Positions 11,353-21,419 of a stretch of 64,000 nucleotides of DNA are shown here, piece by piece (within the stretch, counting starts at the first letter, position 1; every line of letters begins with the position of its first letter). The stretch spans positions 21,605 through 85,604 of the forward strand of contig JANBQS010000006.1 of NCBI GenBank assembly GCA_027577415.1. Direction: 5' to 3'. A program made the translations under genes and the position numbers. The notes under the pieces were generated by a model. The model worked only from the letters and a program-made list of their open reading frames with translations. It did no database searches and had not been told where the DNA came from. This stretch comes from Coemansia sp. RSA 922. Its lineage: Eukaryota > Kickxellomycota > Kickxellomycetes > Kickxellales > Kickxellaceae.

Positions 11353-11418
11353 CTTTGAGCTTTGAGCTTTGAGCTTTGAGCTTTGGCCTTTGGCCTTTGG
11401 CCTTTGGCCTTTGGCCTT
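11353..11418. repeat. Heptamer satellite, TTTGAGC then TTTGGCC variants
   Basis: About five TTTGAGC units pass into about five TTTGGCC units. Both are one-base variants of the TTTGACC unit found at the same relative place in the other copy, so unit sequence has been homogenised separately in each array. Confidence 0.85.
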
Positions 11419-11550
11419 CAATATTTGAGTGCGCCAAAAAAACACTCTAGCTGGAGACTTCGACATACGTCATTCACTACGTCATGGTTCAGGGTAAAAT
11501 TTAAAAGAAATGTCCCTTATTTGTCTGATGCTGACTGCTGTGACAAGTGG

Positions 11551-11558
11551 TATAAAAA
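11551..11558 (+). promoter_or_regulatory. TATA box of the 116-aa gene, copy 2
   Basis: The sequence tataaaaa lies 111 bp upstream of ATG 11662, in a context matching that of copy 1. Confidence 0.7.
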
Positions 11559-11661
11559 GGTAGCCGCTGGGCGCCTACTTTTTTCTTTCCTTACTCTCTT
11601 CACCTCACATTTCAACTATAAATTACACTTCCTACTTTTGTTCTACTCATCTACAAGAATC

Positions 11662-12012
11662 ATGCAAGCCCCAGTATATCTTTTGTCGAAATATCTAGGT
11701 ATGGCAGAATTTGTTGCTAATATTACCATAAACTGTGCTCATTGTATTGATGCTATTGGAGAGGCAGATGCAAGACTTTTTGATATCAGTTATGATAAAG
11801 GAGGTAAGACGTTATGTCTTGTTACCAATGGCATTCTTTATAGTTGGAGTGGTTTTATGGAAAATGCTGGCACTGGACTTGCAGGTCCTACATATTTTGT
11901 TCTTATGAATGGTGCAAGCTGGGGAGCATTTTTGAGGAATATTCCTAATAACGCAGACCAGTATAATCATCTTATTGGCAAAATCAATCAAGTAGGACCA
12001 GCTCCTCAGTAA
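11662..12012 (+). CDS. Small protein of unknown function, copy 2 (116 aa)
   Basis: Paralogue of the gene at 9289 with exactly the same length. Conserved points in the divergent first 74 residues include the MQ-PVY start, EFV, the C-x-HC pair, DA...ADA, KGG, NG, SW and AGT. The last 42 residues are identical except for one position. The frame is open upstream, but the ATG at 11662 is supported by copy 1. Same length with many replacements and no frameshift points to selection on the protein in both copies. Function unknown. Confidence 0.65.
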   Translation: MQAPVYLLSKYLGMAEFVANITINCAHCIDAIGEADARLFDISYDKGGKTLCLVTNGILYSWSGFMENAGTGLAGPTYFVLMNGASWGAFLRNIPNNADQYNHLIGKINQVGPAPQ

Positions 12013-12334
12013 TAACATTAATAGAGAGCAAACGGCAGCGGTTTCAAGAACTCGGCTCTCTATACCAATGCAGCTATTTTATAGGCCTCTAAGTATTAGA
12101 TAGTCTGGAGTACAAGTAGTTTATATTTTTATACTCTCTCGTCAGTCTGGGCAAATAAATATCTAAACTATTGCTGATAGTGTGAAAAAGTAACCTGAAA
12201 TGTGACGAGCCTCGTATATTTAGCTTTCCACCTAATTCTTTAAATCTACAGGAAGTATCCAAGTCGAGGCTGCGTCAAGCATGCCTGCCGAAGCCACTCT
12301 CTTACAAGAAAGAAACAAACATTTATTAATAATT

Positions 12335-12538
12335 CTACTTGCGATGACACCGACAAAAGGCTGCAATACGCGCCCAGGCAGCACGTAAGACGTCGTGAGG
12401 CGGCGTAATCACCAAGCGCACAGTGCCCGGGTATGAGAAGCAATTACCAGATAGGATCTCAACACTCTCTTCCCACTTGAGTTTGCGACAAAAGTCTGCG
12501 TCGCTTGTAATGCCATCAAAGGCCGCCAAATTTATTAC
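12335..12538 (-). pseudogene. C-terminal remnant of a tyrosine-aminotransferase-like enzyme
   Basis: A 65-residue frame ending at a stop at 12335 matches the end of class I/II PLP aminotransferases of the tyrosine/alanine type: a SDADFCRKL helix, ILSGNCFSYPGTVRLVI (the segment carrying the substrate-carboxylate Arg), then LRAAWARIAAFC. The large PLP domain with the catalytic Lys is missing; similarity stops at about 12538 and non-coding AT-rich sequence follows. It is a dead 3' fragment. Confidence 0.6.
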
Positions 12539-13066
12539 ATTTTATAGACAAAGTGAACTAGCGTAGGCCTATAAAATAATGTCAATAAATTAATACTGGA
12601 AAGGTTAAGAGAAAATAAGAAAGGATGTCAACTGGTCAAACACGCACTATATTCAAAGTGCCAAACAAACCAGTGAACTGTGGGAACTGAACTGAGCAGA
12701 GTCGACATAGGACAATGGTACTGAGGGACAAAAGAGATAGTTAATAGAATACGTAAAATATAAATATCAAGTTTGTGTTTAACTTCTAATGAACTTAAAG
12801 CTTTAGAGAGAAAGGCAAGTGTTGTCAAGAGCTGTGAAAAGATGCCTGAACATTGTCGACAAAACCATTTGGGCAGTGTTTCAAACAAGCCTGGCTGTAG
12901 AACCGTTGGGCTGGCGACAATCGAGAGTAAACTGATTTATTACACTTTGCATAAAATAAAGTAAGAAAAATTTTGATTCTTTTTGGGAATTATTTATGCT
13001 GGAGGTTTGCTAAAATTTTATCATGAACGTGGCCTATTGTCTATGTCGCAGTAGCTGCTGCTGTCA
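12539..13066. other. Intergenic, no gene seen
   Basis: About 0.5 kb without a supported frame, between two decayed genes. Confidence 0.4.
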
Positions 13067-13638
13067 CTAGTCTTCCAGTTGAAATGCCTGGCTCGCGCTG
13101 AAGCCGAAGCGAAAAAGTGATCGGCGGGCAGTTGGTGCTGATATTCGGCGCCACGAGAGTCGCTTGCTTGGTCGGGCTGCCTGATATTCGCGCAATACTT
13201 GCGGAAGGGGTTTTCCATCTTGTCCTACGAGGTAAAGCTTCTGTGCCTGAGGGTTCGCCAGCCAGACGTTTTCCACGCGCTGTTATTGACTTGACCTAGT
13301 CCTTTATCCCTAGGCTGCCAATAGCCGGATTCCACTCTCTGCCGCCAGATGTCATCTTCCTGCGCCCTGCGTGTTGCATCACTGACGAGGGACTCGTCCC
13401 ATTTGATGGTGTTGTCGGTCGGACGCCAGCAGAACTTGCATCCAATTTCGCACGCGATGAAGGTCAAGTAAACAAAAGGCCAAACAGGCCTAATGCAGCG
13501 TGCAATGAAGTGTATGCCTGGGCAAAGGATATACGCACACTGTGTAAAAAGAAGCTTGAAGAGGGGTTTGGTGACCTCCAACGAAAAAGAAAAAAAAACA
13601 AGCACAAAAGAGAAGGATAGAAGAAAGGCGATGTCCAT
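13067..13638 (-). pseudogene. Frameshifted hypothetical membrane protein
   Basis: From ATG 13638 a frame encodes a strongly hydrophobic N-terminus (two or three potential membrane segments within residues 1-70, rich in Phe and Leu), then a hydrophilic part ending in VNNSAW at about 13270. A one-base shift there leads into a second frame (ENVWLANPQAQKLYLVGQDG, continuing to 13067), which has no ATG of its own. The two parts read as one protein of about 190 aa with a single-base deletion. I do not recognise it. It may be a pseudogene or carry a sequencing error. Confidence 0.4.
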
Positions 13639-14641
13639 TTGGTATAATTTAATAGAAAATGAGATATGCTAACGAAGAGTGAAGAGGAAAAAATGGCAAA
13701 AAAAACGAGAAAGCACAGATATGCCTAAATACCCTTGCTTCTGCTGGTGCGGCTGTGGCGCCTGAACACGATGGAAGAAAGGTAGCTCTCCCATTGTGTC
13801 ATGAGTATGGCGGGTAGCGGTTTTGCGTGCAGATCACGCATGGGGATGCCGGTTGGGGCAAGAGTGGCTTGCCAATAGCCGTGCATGTGGGGGCACACAA
13901 CGGAACAAAATGAAACCCTTCCTCTTGGAAACAATGGGCGGTAGAATCATCTTGGCAGAATTTTGGTGGTCATATGGATGCCTCTCCCCGTCAGCTCCAT
14001 ACTCCTAAAAACATGCTTGTGAGGAGCTGTCTAAATTGTAAAGTCTTGTCTTTCACTTTGAAAAGAGAAATAGAGTTGTCCATATCCTTTAATGTAAATA
14101 ATGTTACGATTTACCAGGCAATCATCCCCTAAATAAACTCCGACATCATGCAAAAAAATACAAGAAACTACACAAGGAGCAGGCTGGAAAGAACAATCTA
14201 AGTAGTATACTTATTGTGTCTATTCGCCAGTGGTGAGTAATACGCTATCGCCAAACTATAATTATATACATTTTTGAATACCAAATATTGCCAATGAATA
14301 TGCACTATAGTCTACACAGGAGTGTCAGCTGCCATGGCTATGATATTCTACGGAAACCTCAAAGGCACACACTGCACTGGAGCGAAATACTTTCATCATA
14401 TTAACAATTTAATGAAAAAGGATGAGTATAATTGCCTACTCGAGAACTCGGGGCGTGAGCTGCTCTAAGCAAGCGTCTGTCAATAAACTGGGTGTTATTA
14501 TTGTCAACGACCAGTACAGTCAGAGCCATGAGCGCAAAAACATCAATGACTTTAACCAGAACTTTGCTTTCGGTAGACAGTGTCATTCCAATAGCCAGAT
14601 AGATTGCAATCATATTCATTTGGTTTGTACGTAATAAAAAA
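13639..14641. other. Intergenic, no supported gene
   Basis: A minus-strand frame at 13725-13934 has ordinary composition but no recognisable family or matching neighbour. The rest is AT-rich and closed in all frames. Confidence 0.4.
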
Positions 14642-15073
14642 TCATCCTTGGTACTTTTTCAAGCTGTCCATCTGCTTCAACAACGAGTCCAAGTCATCGT
14701 CGCTAATCTTGTTGCCAATGCTAGGTACCAGAGATTTGATCTCTTCATACTCGCTGCAGCACAAGTTGCCCAGCTGCGCGCACTCGAATGGCTCCAAGTT
14801 TGTTGGCTTCAACAGGGCTCGCACTTCTTTAATTGTGTCGCGGTTAGTGTAGCGGCTAAACTTTTGCACGTATTCAAGCGTTTTCGTATAGACATCAGTC
14901 AGGTTCTTTTCTTCCTTTTTGCTCTCGTACTGCGCCTCCAATAGGACTTTGACTTCGGATATCAGCAAACACTCGGCGTCTTGAAAAACTTCGCCTAGCT
15001 CCAGTTTGCCCGCATCCAAGGTCTCTTCTGCGCGAGGGCGGTATGGTCCCGGTCTCTTTGCAGCACGTATCAT
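14642..15073 (-). CDS. RNA polymerase II subunit Rpb4
   Basis: 143 residues, the usual size for Rpb4. The sequence shows the family core: ECLLISEVKVLLEAQ, KTLEYVQKFSRYTNRDTI, EVRALLKPTNLEPFECAQLG and a C-terminal KISDDDLDSLLKQMDSL helix, all within the HRDC-like fold. Rpb4 pairs with Rpb7 as the stalk of RNA polymerase II, which acts in initiation and links to mRNA decay. The ATG at 15073 is followed by a short basic N-terminus. The gene is divergent from the F-box-like gene at 15323, with about 250 bp shared upstream sequence. Single exon. Confidence 0.92.
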   Translation of the reverse strand: MIRAAKRPGPYRPRAEETLDAGKLELGEVFQDAECLLISEVKVLLEAQYESKKEEKNLTDVYTKTLEYVQKFSRYTNRDTIKEVRALLKPTNLEPFECAQLGNLCCSEYEEIKSLVPSIGNKISDDDLDSLLKQMDSLKKYQG

Positions 15074-15322
15074 GATATATGTAACGACACAACTTTAAAA
15101 ATACATGATATCCAACATTTATATCCGCCAATAACATCTTAACTGAAATAGCCGTGATTAATATCTGATCATCTATGGGGCTTTGACATACTCCGAATGA
15201 TCTGAGCACATTGACGACAACAAAAGACACGCACACATTTCGTATCTCCCTCTTTTGTCTTCGCCTTCTACTCGATCGTTTTTATTTTTTGCACTTATTA
15301 GGTTAATTAAAATTATCTCAAA

Positions 15323-17350
15323 ATGGCCTCACTGCCTCCCTTCCAAACGCTGCCTATGCTGATCGTATTAAAAGTCGTTGATTATTTGGAGGAGCGTCCT
15401 AGAAACACGTTCGACACCGATATCGACATCGACCTTGTCGAGTATAACGAGGCAAATACTGTTTGCCCGCTTATCTGGGTTAGCGAGCGCTGGCGCGTGG
15501 CGGCGCTCAGCATTATTTGTGACAACTGCGAGGTTAACTTTGACAGCTCCCCTAGAGGTTTCAGCGTAAGTTATCCCGCGTTACCTTTATTGCCTGACAA
15601 CAACTCCTTTTCGCAGTATCATATGGAAAAGCTGGTCAAACGAGTTGTCGTGCTGGCCCCTAGTTGGAGCGATATCGGCAGTAGGAAGTTTAGAATCACT
15701 CCATCTCTGCCAAAATTTCCGATTTTCCCGTCAGCCGCTACTCTGATGGTCTGCCTGGACGAGGACGACGTAAACCCTCAAAAGGCTGGGCGCGGAGTAG
15801 CCAATCCTGCTAGTGCCGCGCCGCCAAACCGGAATAAAGAGACAGTCGACTTTGTTCGTTCCATTCGCCGCCTGACTCCTGCCGCAACTGGCGTAGTCGT
15901 GTTCTTCCGCTCTCCCAGCTCGACTAATAAAAAGAACCGGGGACAGTGCAACACTCTGCTGTTGCAGTTATGCCAGGGAAAGACTACCCGTCTGCACGTC
16001 CAATCGTGGACCGACTGTACTTTGTCATCGCTTAAGCTGCGCAGCGTATCGGGATTGACGAGTATTACGCAGGGACTCATTACGGCTTGCGCTCCATTTG
16101 CGCAGCTCGCCTATCTCAACGCGGGCACACTAAAAGATATAAACCTCAAAAACGTCGATGAAAGCGACTGGCGCACTATAATCTATGGCGACACGGAGAC
16201 TCCGGCGGTCTATAGCAGCTTGATAAAGTTGGGCTTGCTGCCTGCGGAAGCCCCTTACGATAGGACTTGGGCGGCTATTGAAGACGCAGTTTTGTTCCCC
16301 GCTTTGATCGAATTGGACGTGATGGACGACTATCCATTTAACGACGACTTGCTCTTTAGGGGTAACGGCAGGACGCTGCGGAAACTCTGCATTCCCTTTA
16401 GAGTACTCACTAAGAATGTCCTTGGCCGATTCAACGTGTTCAGTCGCAGTGGTGTTACGCGAATGAACTTGGTCGACATTGACATTGCAGCGCACCAGGA
16501 TAGTGCGATTTTGCTTGGACAAGCAAGCACGCATATTGTGCAGCAAATCCATAGCATACTGGAAGCAACTACAATGCTGTATCTACAGGGCGACACGGCC
16601 AATAGACATATGCTCAACGCCGTCAAATCCGCACCGGCCACTGCTGTTCTCCAATCCCTTGAGCTATACAATCCGCCACTCGACGCCTGCGATATACTCA
16701 CGATTATTTCGGCGATTCCGAGTCTTGTCACTCTAACTTGCGAGATAGATGGGTCTGTGGCAAGCATTGAGGCGCTATCGGCGAGCGAACATCCGACTGC
16801 AATACATGAGAAGTATAGCTCATTGAACAGCAACTTTAGGCAGCTATACGTACTCGACGATGAGGACGACGATGATTATGAGGACGATTGGAGTGATGAG
16901 AACGATAGTGTCGATTTACATGGCGTCCATGAATGTCCCTGTTGTGGCGGATTCCATTACGACAGTGAAGATGATATATTAAACGACATTTATGGCGACC
17001 ACTACTATGGCGATGGCTATTCCGACATCGATGATGAAGGCGAAGATGTGGATGACGACGACGACGAGGATGACGACGAGTACGAGGATGTGGACGATGA
17101 AGACGAAGAAGATCAGGGCGAGGATGATGACAAAGATGAGGCAGAGGTAGATGAAGCTGACAAAGACCTTTTGGCCAGGGAAATAGCTGTTGTCGCTGTA
17201 CAAATTGCCGTGCTCTGTCCCAACTTTAAGCATGTGGATCTTCCGGAAGAAATGCGCAACGAGTTTAGTCGCGAGGTCGCTTTGGCCATGGCCAATGGTC
17301 CGTTCCTGCCTTACGCTGACTCACTCGAACGCCTAATTTTCTCAGAATAG
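15323..17350 (+). CDS. F-box-like DDVLFRGN-family protein with acidic insert (675 aa)
   Basis: Same family as the gene at 1692: FQTLPMLIVLKVVDYL F-box-like start, SERWRVAALS, and YPFNDDLLFRGN near residue 340. It is about 110 residues longer than its relatives because of an insert at about residues 512-612 made almost wholly of Asp and Glu, with a CPCCGGFHYD segment inside it. After the insert the family C-terminus resumes (VLCPNFKHVD, then YADSLERLIF). The acidic block has the character of nucleic-acid-mimic or histone-binding tails, and CPCC could bind a metal; both are inference. The start follows tcaaa at 15318-15322. Frame intact. Confidence 0.75.
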   Translation: MASLPPFQTLPMLIVLKVVDYLEERPRNTFDTDIDIDLVEYNEANTVCPLIWVSERWRVAALSIICDNCEVNFDSSPRGFSVSYPALPLLPDNNSFSQYHMEKLVKRVVVLAPSWSDIGSRKFRITPSLPKFPIFPSAATLMVCLDEDDVNPQKAGRGVANPASAAPPNRNKETVDFVRSIRRLTPAATGVVVFFRSPSSTNKKNRGQCNTLLLQLCQGKTTRLHVQSWTDCTLSSLKLRSVSGLTSITQGLITACAPFAQLAYLNAGTLKDINLKNVDESDWRTIIYGDTETPAVYSSLIKLGLLPAEAPYDRTWAAIEDAVLFPALIELDVMDDYPFNDDLLFRGNGRTLRKLCIPFRVLTKNVLGRFNVFSRSGVTRMNLVDIDIAAHQDSAILLGQASTHIVQQIHSILEATTMLYLQGDTANRHMLNAVKSAPATAVLQSLELYNPPLDACDILTIISAIPSLVTLTCEIDGSVASIEALSASEHPTAIHEKYSSLNSNFRQLYVLDDEDDDDYEDDWSDENDSVDLHGVHECPCCGGFHYDSEDDILNDIYGDHYYGDGYSDIDDEGEDVDDDDDEDDDEYEDVDDEDEEDQGEDDDKDEAEVDEADKDLLAREIAVVAVQIAVLCPNFKHVDLPEEMRNEFSREVALAMANGPFLPYADSLERLIFSE

Positions 17351-18748
17351 TTGCCACATGTATTTAGCTTTATAATGTATGCGAGCCAGCAATGAAATTT
17401 ACGTGATAAAGACATCTTTATAAAGAAATTTTCAAAGTGTAAACGGCATCTCTTATAGTAGCATCGCTAGAAGTCAGCCTTGTCCCGGGCGCAAATGTGT
17501 GATATAGTATTAGAGATTATAAGTTACTCTCCAGAAACAGTTAGGAGCTCGTTATTGTATCCTGACATATCAACAAGCATATTTTCTCTCTTGTCATCCC
17601 TCAGTATCCAAGCTTTGTGCAATCATTGTGACTACAAGCCATTGCACCCGGATTTCCTCTCACAGGCGTCTCAACAAAAACCACACTTTAAGCAGCAGCA
17701 ACAACGCCCCCTGATAAATACAAGCACAAACTAAGATCAATATCTAGGGCACTTTAGCGCCGACATCACATACGACGCGGAAATCAACCGAGCGTTGATC
17801 TGCCCAGCAGCGCCCACTTGAAACAAAAATAATACCTCCTAGCATATGTTATCAGCATTAAGCTTACAATCGTCAACTTTCCATATGTGTGCTGCGCGAA
17901 AGAGGGGGTGCTTTAAAAGCGGCAATAAAAAGGATCGGCGGCAAGCAGCGAGTTCTATTCACCCTTCTATCAATAATAAAGGGGGAGAAAATGAGTAATG
18001 ATCGCCCTTCACTTTGAGTGACAACAGAACCTCTGCTCCCTGGCTAATCTACAAAACGCCGAATGACTGCACACACAAAATGTACCGTTTTCGGAGTGCA
18101 CAAGCCCAAATTGACACGTGAAGCAGTGTGTCGCCATGAAAAAGCAAAAAACGGCTTTATTCTTTGTTTTTGCAAGTGCGTGTCTGTTTTTGTAAAGCAG
18201 TGCTTGACGATGCACAAACTCCCCATTCCTCCCCCCATCGTCAGTGTAAACAGATCGTTTATTAGCATGCTGCATGCAGCTTATTTGGGTGCATCCCACT
18301 CTTTGAAAACAATTAGGCTTAATGCACCCCATTATTATGACATTACCAACTGGTGGACACTATATGTGGAAACGCAATACTTTCAACCTGTTTTTTTTAC
18401 ACTTACCACGCAAGTGATTTGCATTTGGAAGGAGCTTTCCTATTTTCGGGCACTTTTCCAGACCTTGCAGAAACTGTCGCCCAGGCAAAAATGAGTGTGT
18501 TCCAAAGGGTATGAGACTCATGTTGACCCTTGATGCTCTGTCGCTCTTTAACCGGAAGACAGGTGAAAACAAAATGAGCTCCTCCTCCTCCCCAGTCTAC
18601 ACCCCGACCTTATATACATGTCTCCCTATTTTTTTTCCAACGGTGTAAACAGCCGTTTTGTTATCTACCCTTTCTCCCTCTAAGCTCCATTTACCCGTGC
18701 TTGCCTCACTATTTTCCCCTTCATTAAGCATATTCATTAGCATCGCGC
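17351..18748. other. Intergenic with upstream region of the FAD gene
   Basis: About 1.4 kb with no supported gene. A TATA-like ttatatac at about 18609 lies some 140 bp before ATG 18749 and probably serves that gene. Open frames at 17480-17734 and 18009-18570 have no recognisable content. Confidence 0.45.
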
Positions 18749-19966
18749 ATGTCTAGTCGCGAGATCCACGTTCTGGTTATCGGCGGCTCATGGGCGGGTA
18801 TCACAGCTGTCAACGAGCTTGTCAATTTGAGCAACGGCCCATACTCGGGTCTCCGCGTCACACTCGTGGAGCAGCGCACACATTACTTTCACAAAACCGG
18901 GGTAATAAGAGGATTGGTCGATGCAAAGTACGCCGATAAGATGTTTATCTCTTACAAGGGTCTCTTCAGGGACAGCGAGCTGTCCAATCCAGCTCACCGC
19001 TTTGTGTGTGCTAGGGTCACTCGCGTTTACGAGAGCTCTGTAGAAGTTGAGGGTGGTGAGCGTATTCCCTACGACTACTTGATCATTGCCACCGGTACAA
19101 CACCCACATCGATGCCAGTGACGCAGTCTATAGACGACGTGGAGTGTCGAGCCAGATACCAAAGGATGCGTAATGCGATCGAGTCGTCGCGTTCTATCCT
19201 GTTTGTTGGCGGCGGCGCGGTCGGGATCGGACTGTGTTGCGAGATAGCAGAGATGTATCCCAAAAAATGCTTAATCCTGGCACACTCCCACGAAAAACTA
19301 CTGAGCGAGGATCTGTCCGGTAACTTTGCCGCCAACACTGAGCTCCTTGTGAAAAAAATGGGCATCGAGCTTATACTCGGCGAGACTGTACTTTCGAATA
19401 CTGCTTACAACGAAGAAGAGTGGGTGGTTACGCCGCAAACAGTCCTTACTAAATCGGGTCGGCGGATTCCTTGCGATTTGGTTATTTGGACTACGAGGGC
19501 TCGGCCATACACAGACTTTATGAACTCTTTACCTCCTACTAACGAGAGGAAGCCACTGGTAGACGTCGATTCAGGCTGTATTAACGTGCGGCCTTCGCTG
19601 CAGTTGTCTGATACTCGATACCCAAATATCTTTGCTGTGGGCGACGTAAATTCCTTGCCCTATGCCGAAAAGTACGCAACGAGCGCCGTTCTCCAGGCCA
19701 AGCACGCCGTTAGCAACATGCGCATACTGATGAACGAGTCTTACGACTTTCGAATTAAAATGTCCCCCACCATGGCAGCCGAAGCAGCGGCCAAGGCGAA
19801 TATGGCCTCCTACTCTAGTACTCGAAACACTCAAATGGTGGTCGCTTTGGGCAAAAACAAAGAGGTCTCTAGCACGATCTTTTCTAAATTCAGTAGCTGG
19901 GCTTCGGGTGGCAGCCGAGGGCGGAATTACATGCTCGACAAGGCAGAAAAGATGTTGCATGCTTAG
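18749..19966 (+). CDS. AIF-like FAD-dependent pyridine nucleotide oxidoreductase
   Basis: 405 residues with the two-dinucleotide fold of apoptosis-inducing-factor/AMID and ferredoxin-reductase-like proteins. The N-terminal FAD-binding motif is VLVIGGSWAG (residues 8-17), the ATG motif is IATGTTP, the NAD(P)H-binding motif is FVGGGAVGIG (about residues 151-160), and the second FAD contact is NIFAVGDVN (about 293). There is no obvious mitochondrial presequence. Substrate unknown; the fungal relatives are NADH or quinone oxidoreductases. It is convergent with the Rpr2 gene 36 bp downstream. A paralogue lies at 57396 beyond the LPMO cluster. Confidence 0.85.
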   Translation: MSSREIHVLVIGGSWAGITAVNELVNLSNGPYSGLRVTLVEQRTHYFHKTGVIRGLVDAKYADKMFISYKGLFRDSELSNPAHRFVCARVTRVYESSVEVEGGERIPYDYLIIATGTTPTSMPVTQSIDDVECRARYQRMRNAIESSRSILFVGGGAVGIGLCCEIAEMYPKKCLILAHSHEKLLSEDLSGNFAANTELLVKKMGIELILGETVLSNTAYNEEEWVVTPQTVLTKSGRRIPCDLVIWTTRARPYTDFMNSLPPTNERKPLVDVDSGCINVRPSLQLSDTRYPNIFAVGDVNSLPYAEKYATSAVLQAKHAVSNMRILMNESYDFRIKMSPTMAAEAAAKANMASYSSTRNTQMVVALGKNKEVSSTIFSKFSSWASGGSRGRNYMLDKAEKMLHA

Positions 19967-20002
19967 TATATTGATAACTAATAAAAGTTTTTTTTAAAAA
20001 TT

Positions 20003-20539
20003 TTAGCTTATTGTGCCATGTTCAGGGCGATCAACAAATAGTACATGGTCGTCGTTGACAAACAACCGGGTTTGACTTTGGCAGTAATTGCAAGTGGTAA
20101 TGACACGTCGACCGCGCTTTTGGCCCTTGACCCGGGTCATACTCGATATGCCTGGAAGAAGAGGCGTCAGACATACCTTGCAAATACTTCGCTTGACGTG
20201 TGGGCTCATTCGCAAAACGCTCTTGTGTGATACTAGCCGCATCTCTTTAGCGTAGAACCGCGCCAAAGGCATCATCGTTGCTGAGGTCTGGGGAGGAAGG
20301 GCGCCACTACTACTACCACCGTTACTGTCATTGTCAAGCGTTGTCGACTCGTCTGATTCTTTTCCCTTTGCAGTAGCCTCGGTTGTTACGGCTGCTGCTG
20401 CCGCCGCGTTTGTAGCTGGCAGGGTGGCATAGAACTGGGCCGATTGTAGCAAAAAGTTCATCCGCTCGAACGCCTCCCGATTGGGCAAGTTGCCGGCACC
20501 ACGACCGCGATCCTTGCCATCTTTACTGCCTCTGGCCAT
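20003..20539 (-). CDS. RNase P/MRP protein subunit Rpr2 (Rpp21)
   Basis: 178 residues from ATG 20539 (MARGSKDG). The zinc-ribbon domain shows CKVC and CNYC pairs separated by a basic loop with GISSMTRVKGQKRGRRVIT, and an N-terminal helix pair (REAFERMNFLLQSAQ; ARFYAKEMRLVSHK) as in Rpp21/Rpr2. It has a central low-complexity Ala/Ser/Thr-rich insert (about residues 42-92). It is a protein component of the ribonucleoprotein that trims tRNA 5' leaders. An upstream in-frame extension to 20737 is rejected because it runs through poly-T tracts. Confidence 0.85.
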   Translation of the reverse strand: MARGSKDGKDRGRGAGNLPNREAFERMNFLLQSAQFYATLPATNAAAAAAVTTEATAKGKESDESTTLDNDSNGGSSSGALPPQTSATMMPLARFYAKEMRLVSHKSVLRMSPHVKRSICKVCLTPLLPGISSMTRVKGQKRGRRVITTCNYCQSQTRLFVNDDHVLFVDRPEHGTIS

Positions 20540-21419
20540 GGACAAAGAAGTAAAGAGAAAAAATGATGTAGGAGAAACAAAAAAAAAAAGGACGGATATA
20601 GCCGACACACATGTTGCCTGAAGGAAAAAAAAAAAAAAAAAAAAGACGGCACTAGTATTTTGTCCATTTTTAGGTCTGGTATGGGCACGAACTGGTGAAA
20701 CATCTATTTTTGAGTTGTCGCTGCTGGCTGTTGTCAACCCATTCCAGTAGAGATGGAGGCAACAATTCGACCCAACAAGAAAAAGGACAATTGTGCTCGC
20801 TCTCGCCTAATAGGACAACTCGGGCCGGTCCCAGCAGGTATAATTAGGTACAATAGACCCGCGGAACATGCACGACAGCCACTTTAAGGGGGGTAGAGGG
20901 AGATGCCGTCCAGGTGTATTGTGCATTCTGTATTGTGCCTTTCCACGCTGCATTGTACACAAACGTTGCCAAGAATGTGAAAGAGAAAAAAAAAGCCATA
21001 CGTCATCCTCTCACTTTTTTTATTGAAGACGAGGGAACAATAGAAGTGTGAAGTACTAGTAGTATCGCAGTAGTCATATAGCGACAAGATCGTTTTGCCA
21101 AATGGGCTCAATGAATATAATGCTGAGGAGCTATTGTGCTTCTCACTGAAGCTGTTCATTAATGACAAGAGCCAATAGCGAGCAAAAGCTAGGAAGTAGT
21201 GAAAGGGAGGACTGCGGGTCTGCTCAGTCCTATTTAACGGACCGGGTCGCACCCCTGTCGGATTTATTTTTTAGTCTGTTCTTCACCAAAAGTCAACCAT
21301 TCACTTTTTCTTTTTTTTTTTTTTTCTACTCTCTTTTGTAACGTCAAAACGGGCTGGTTCCGTATATTATCACACATCTTGTCAACATTCTTATACCTCA
21401 TCTACATCTCATAAAAAAA
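20540..21419. other. Intergenic, shared upstream region of RPR2 and an LPMO gene
   Basis: About 0.9 kb with poly-A/poly-T tracts (20580-20644, 21300-21326). Divergent promoters are expected for the Rpr2 gene (minus) and the LPMO gene at 21420 (plus). No gene seen. Confidence 0.5.

Larger units (their letters stand above)
11291..12195 (+). repeat. Duplicated unit, copy 2
   Basis: Second copy of the satellite-promoter-gene-3'UTR unit. It is shorter than copy 1 mainly because its heptamer tract is shorter. From about 11884 to the end it differs from copy 1 by only a handful of substitutions and a 2-bp deletion. Confidence 0.75.

Noticed and set aside
13725..13934. Minus-strand 69-codon frame
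   Set aside because: No recognisable domain and no continuation into the frameshifted ORF downstream.
18009..18572. Overlapping frames on both strands
   Set aside because: Frames overlap each other on opposite strands with no family features; region reads as non-coding.
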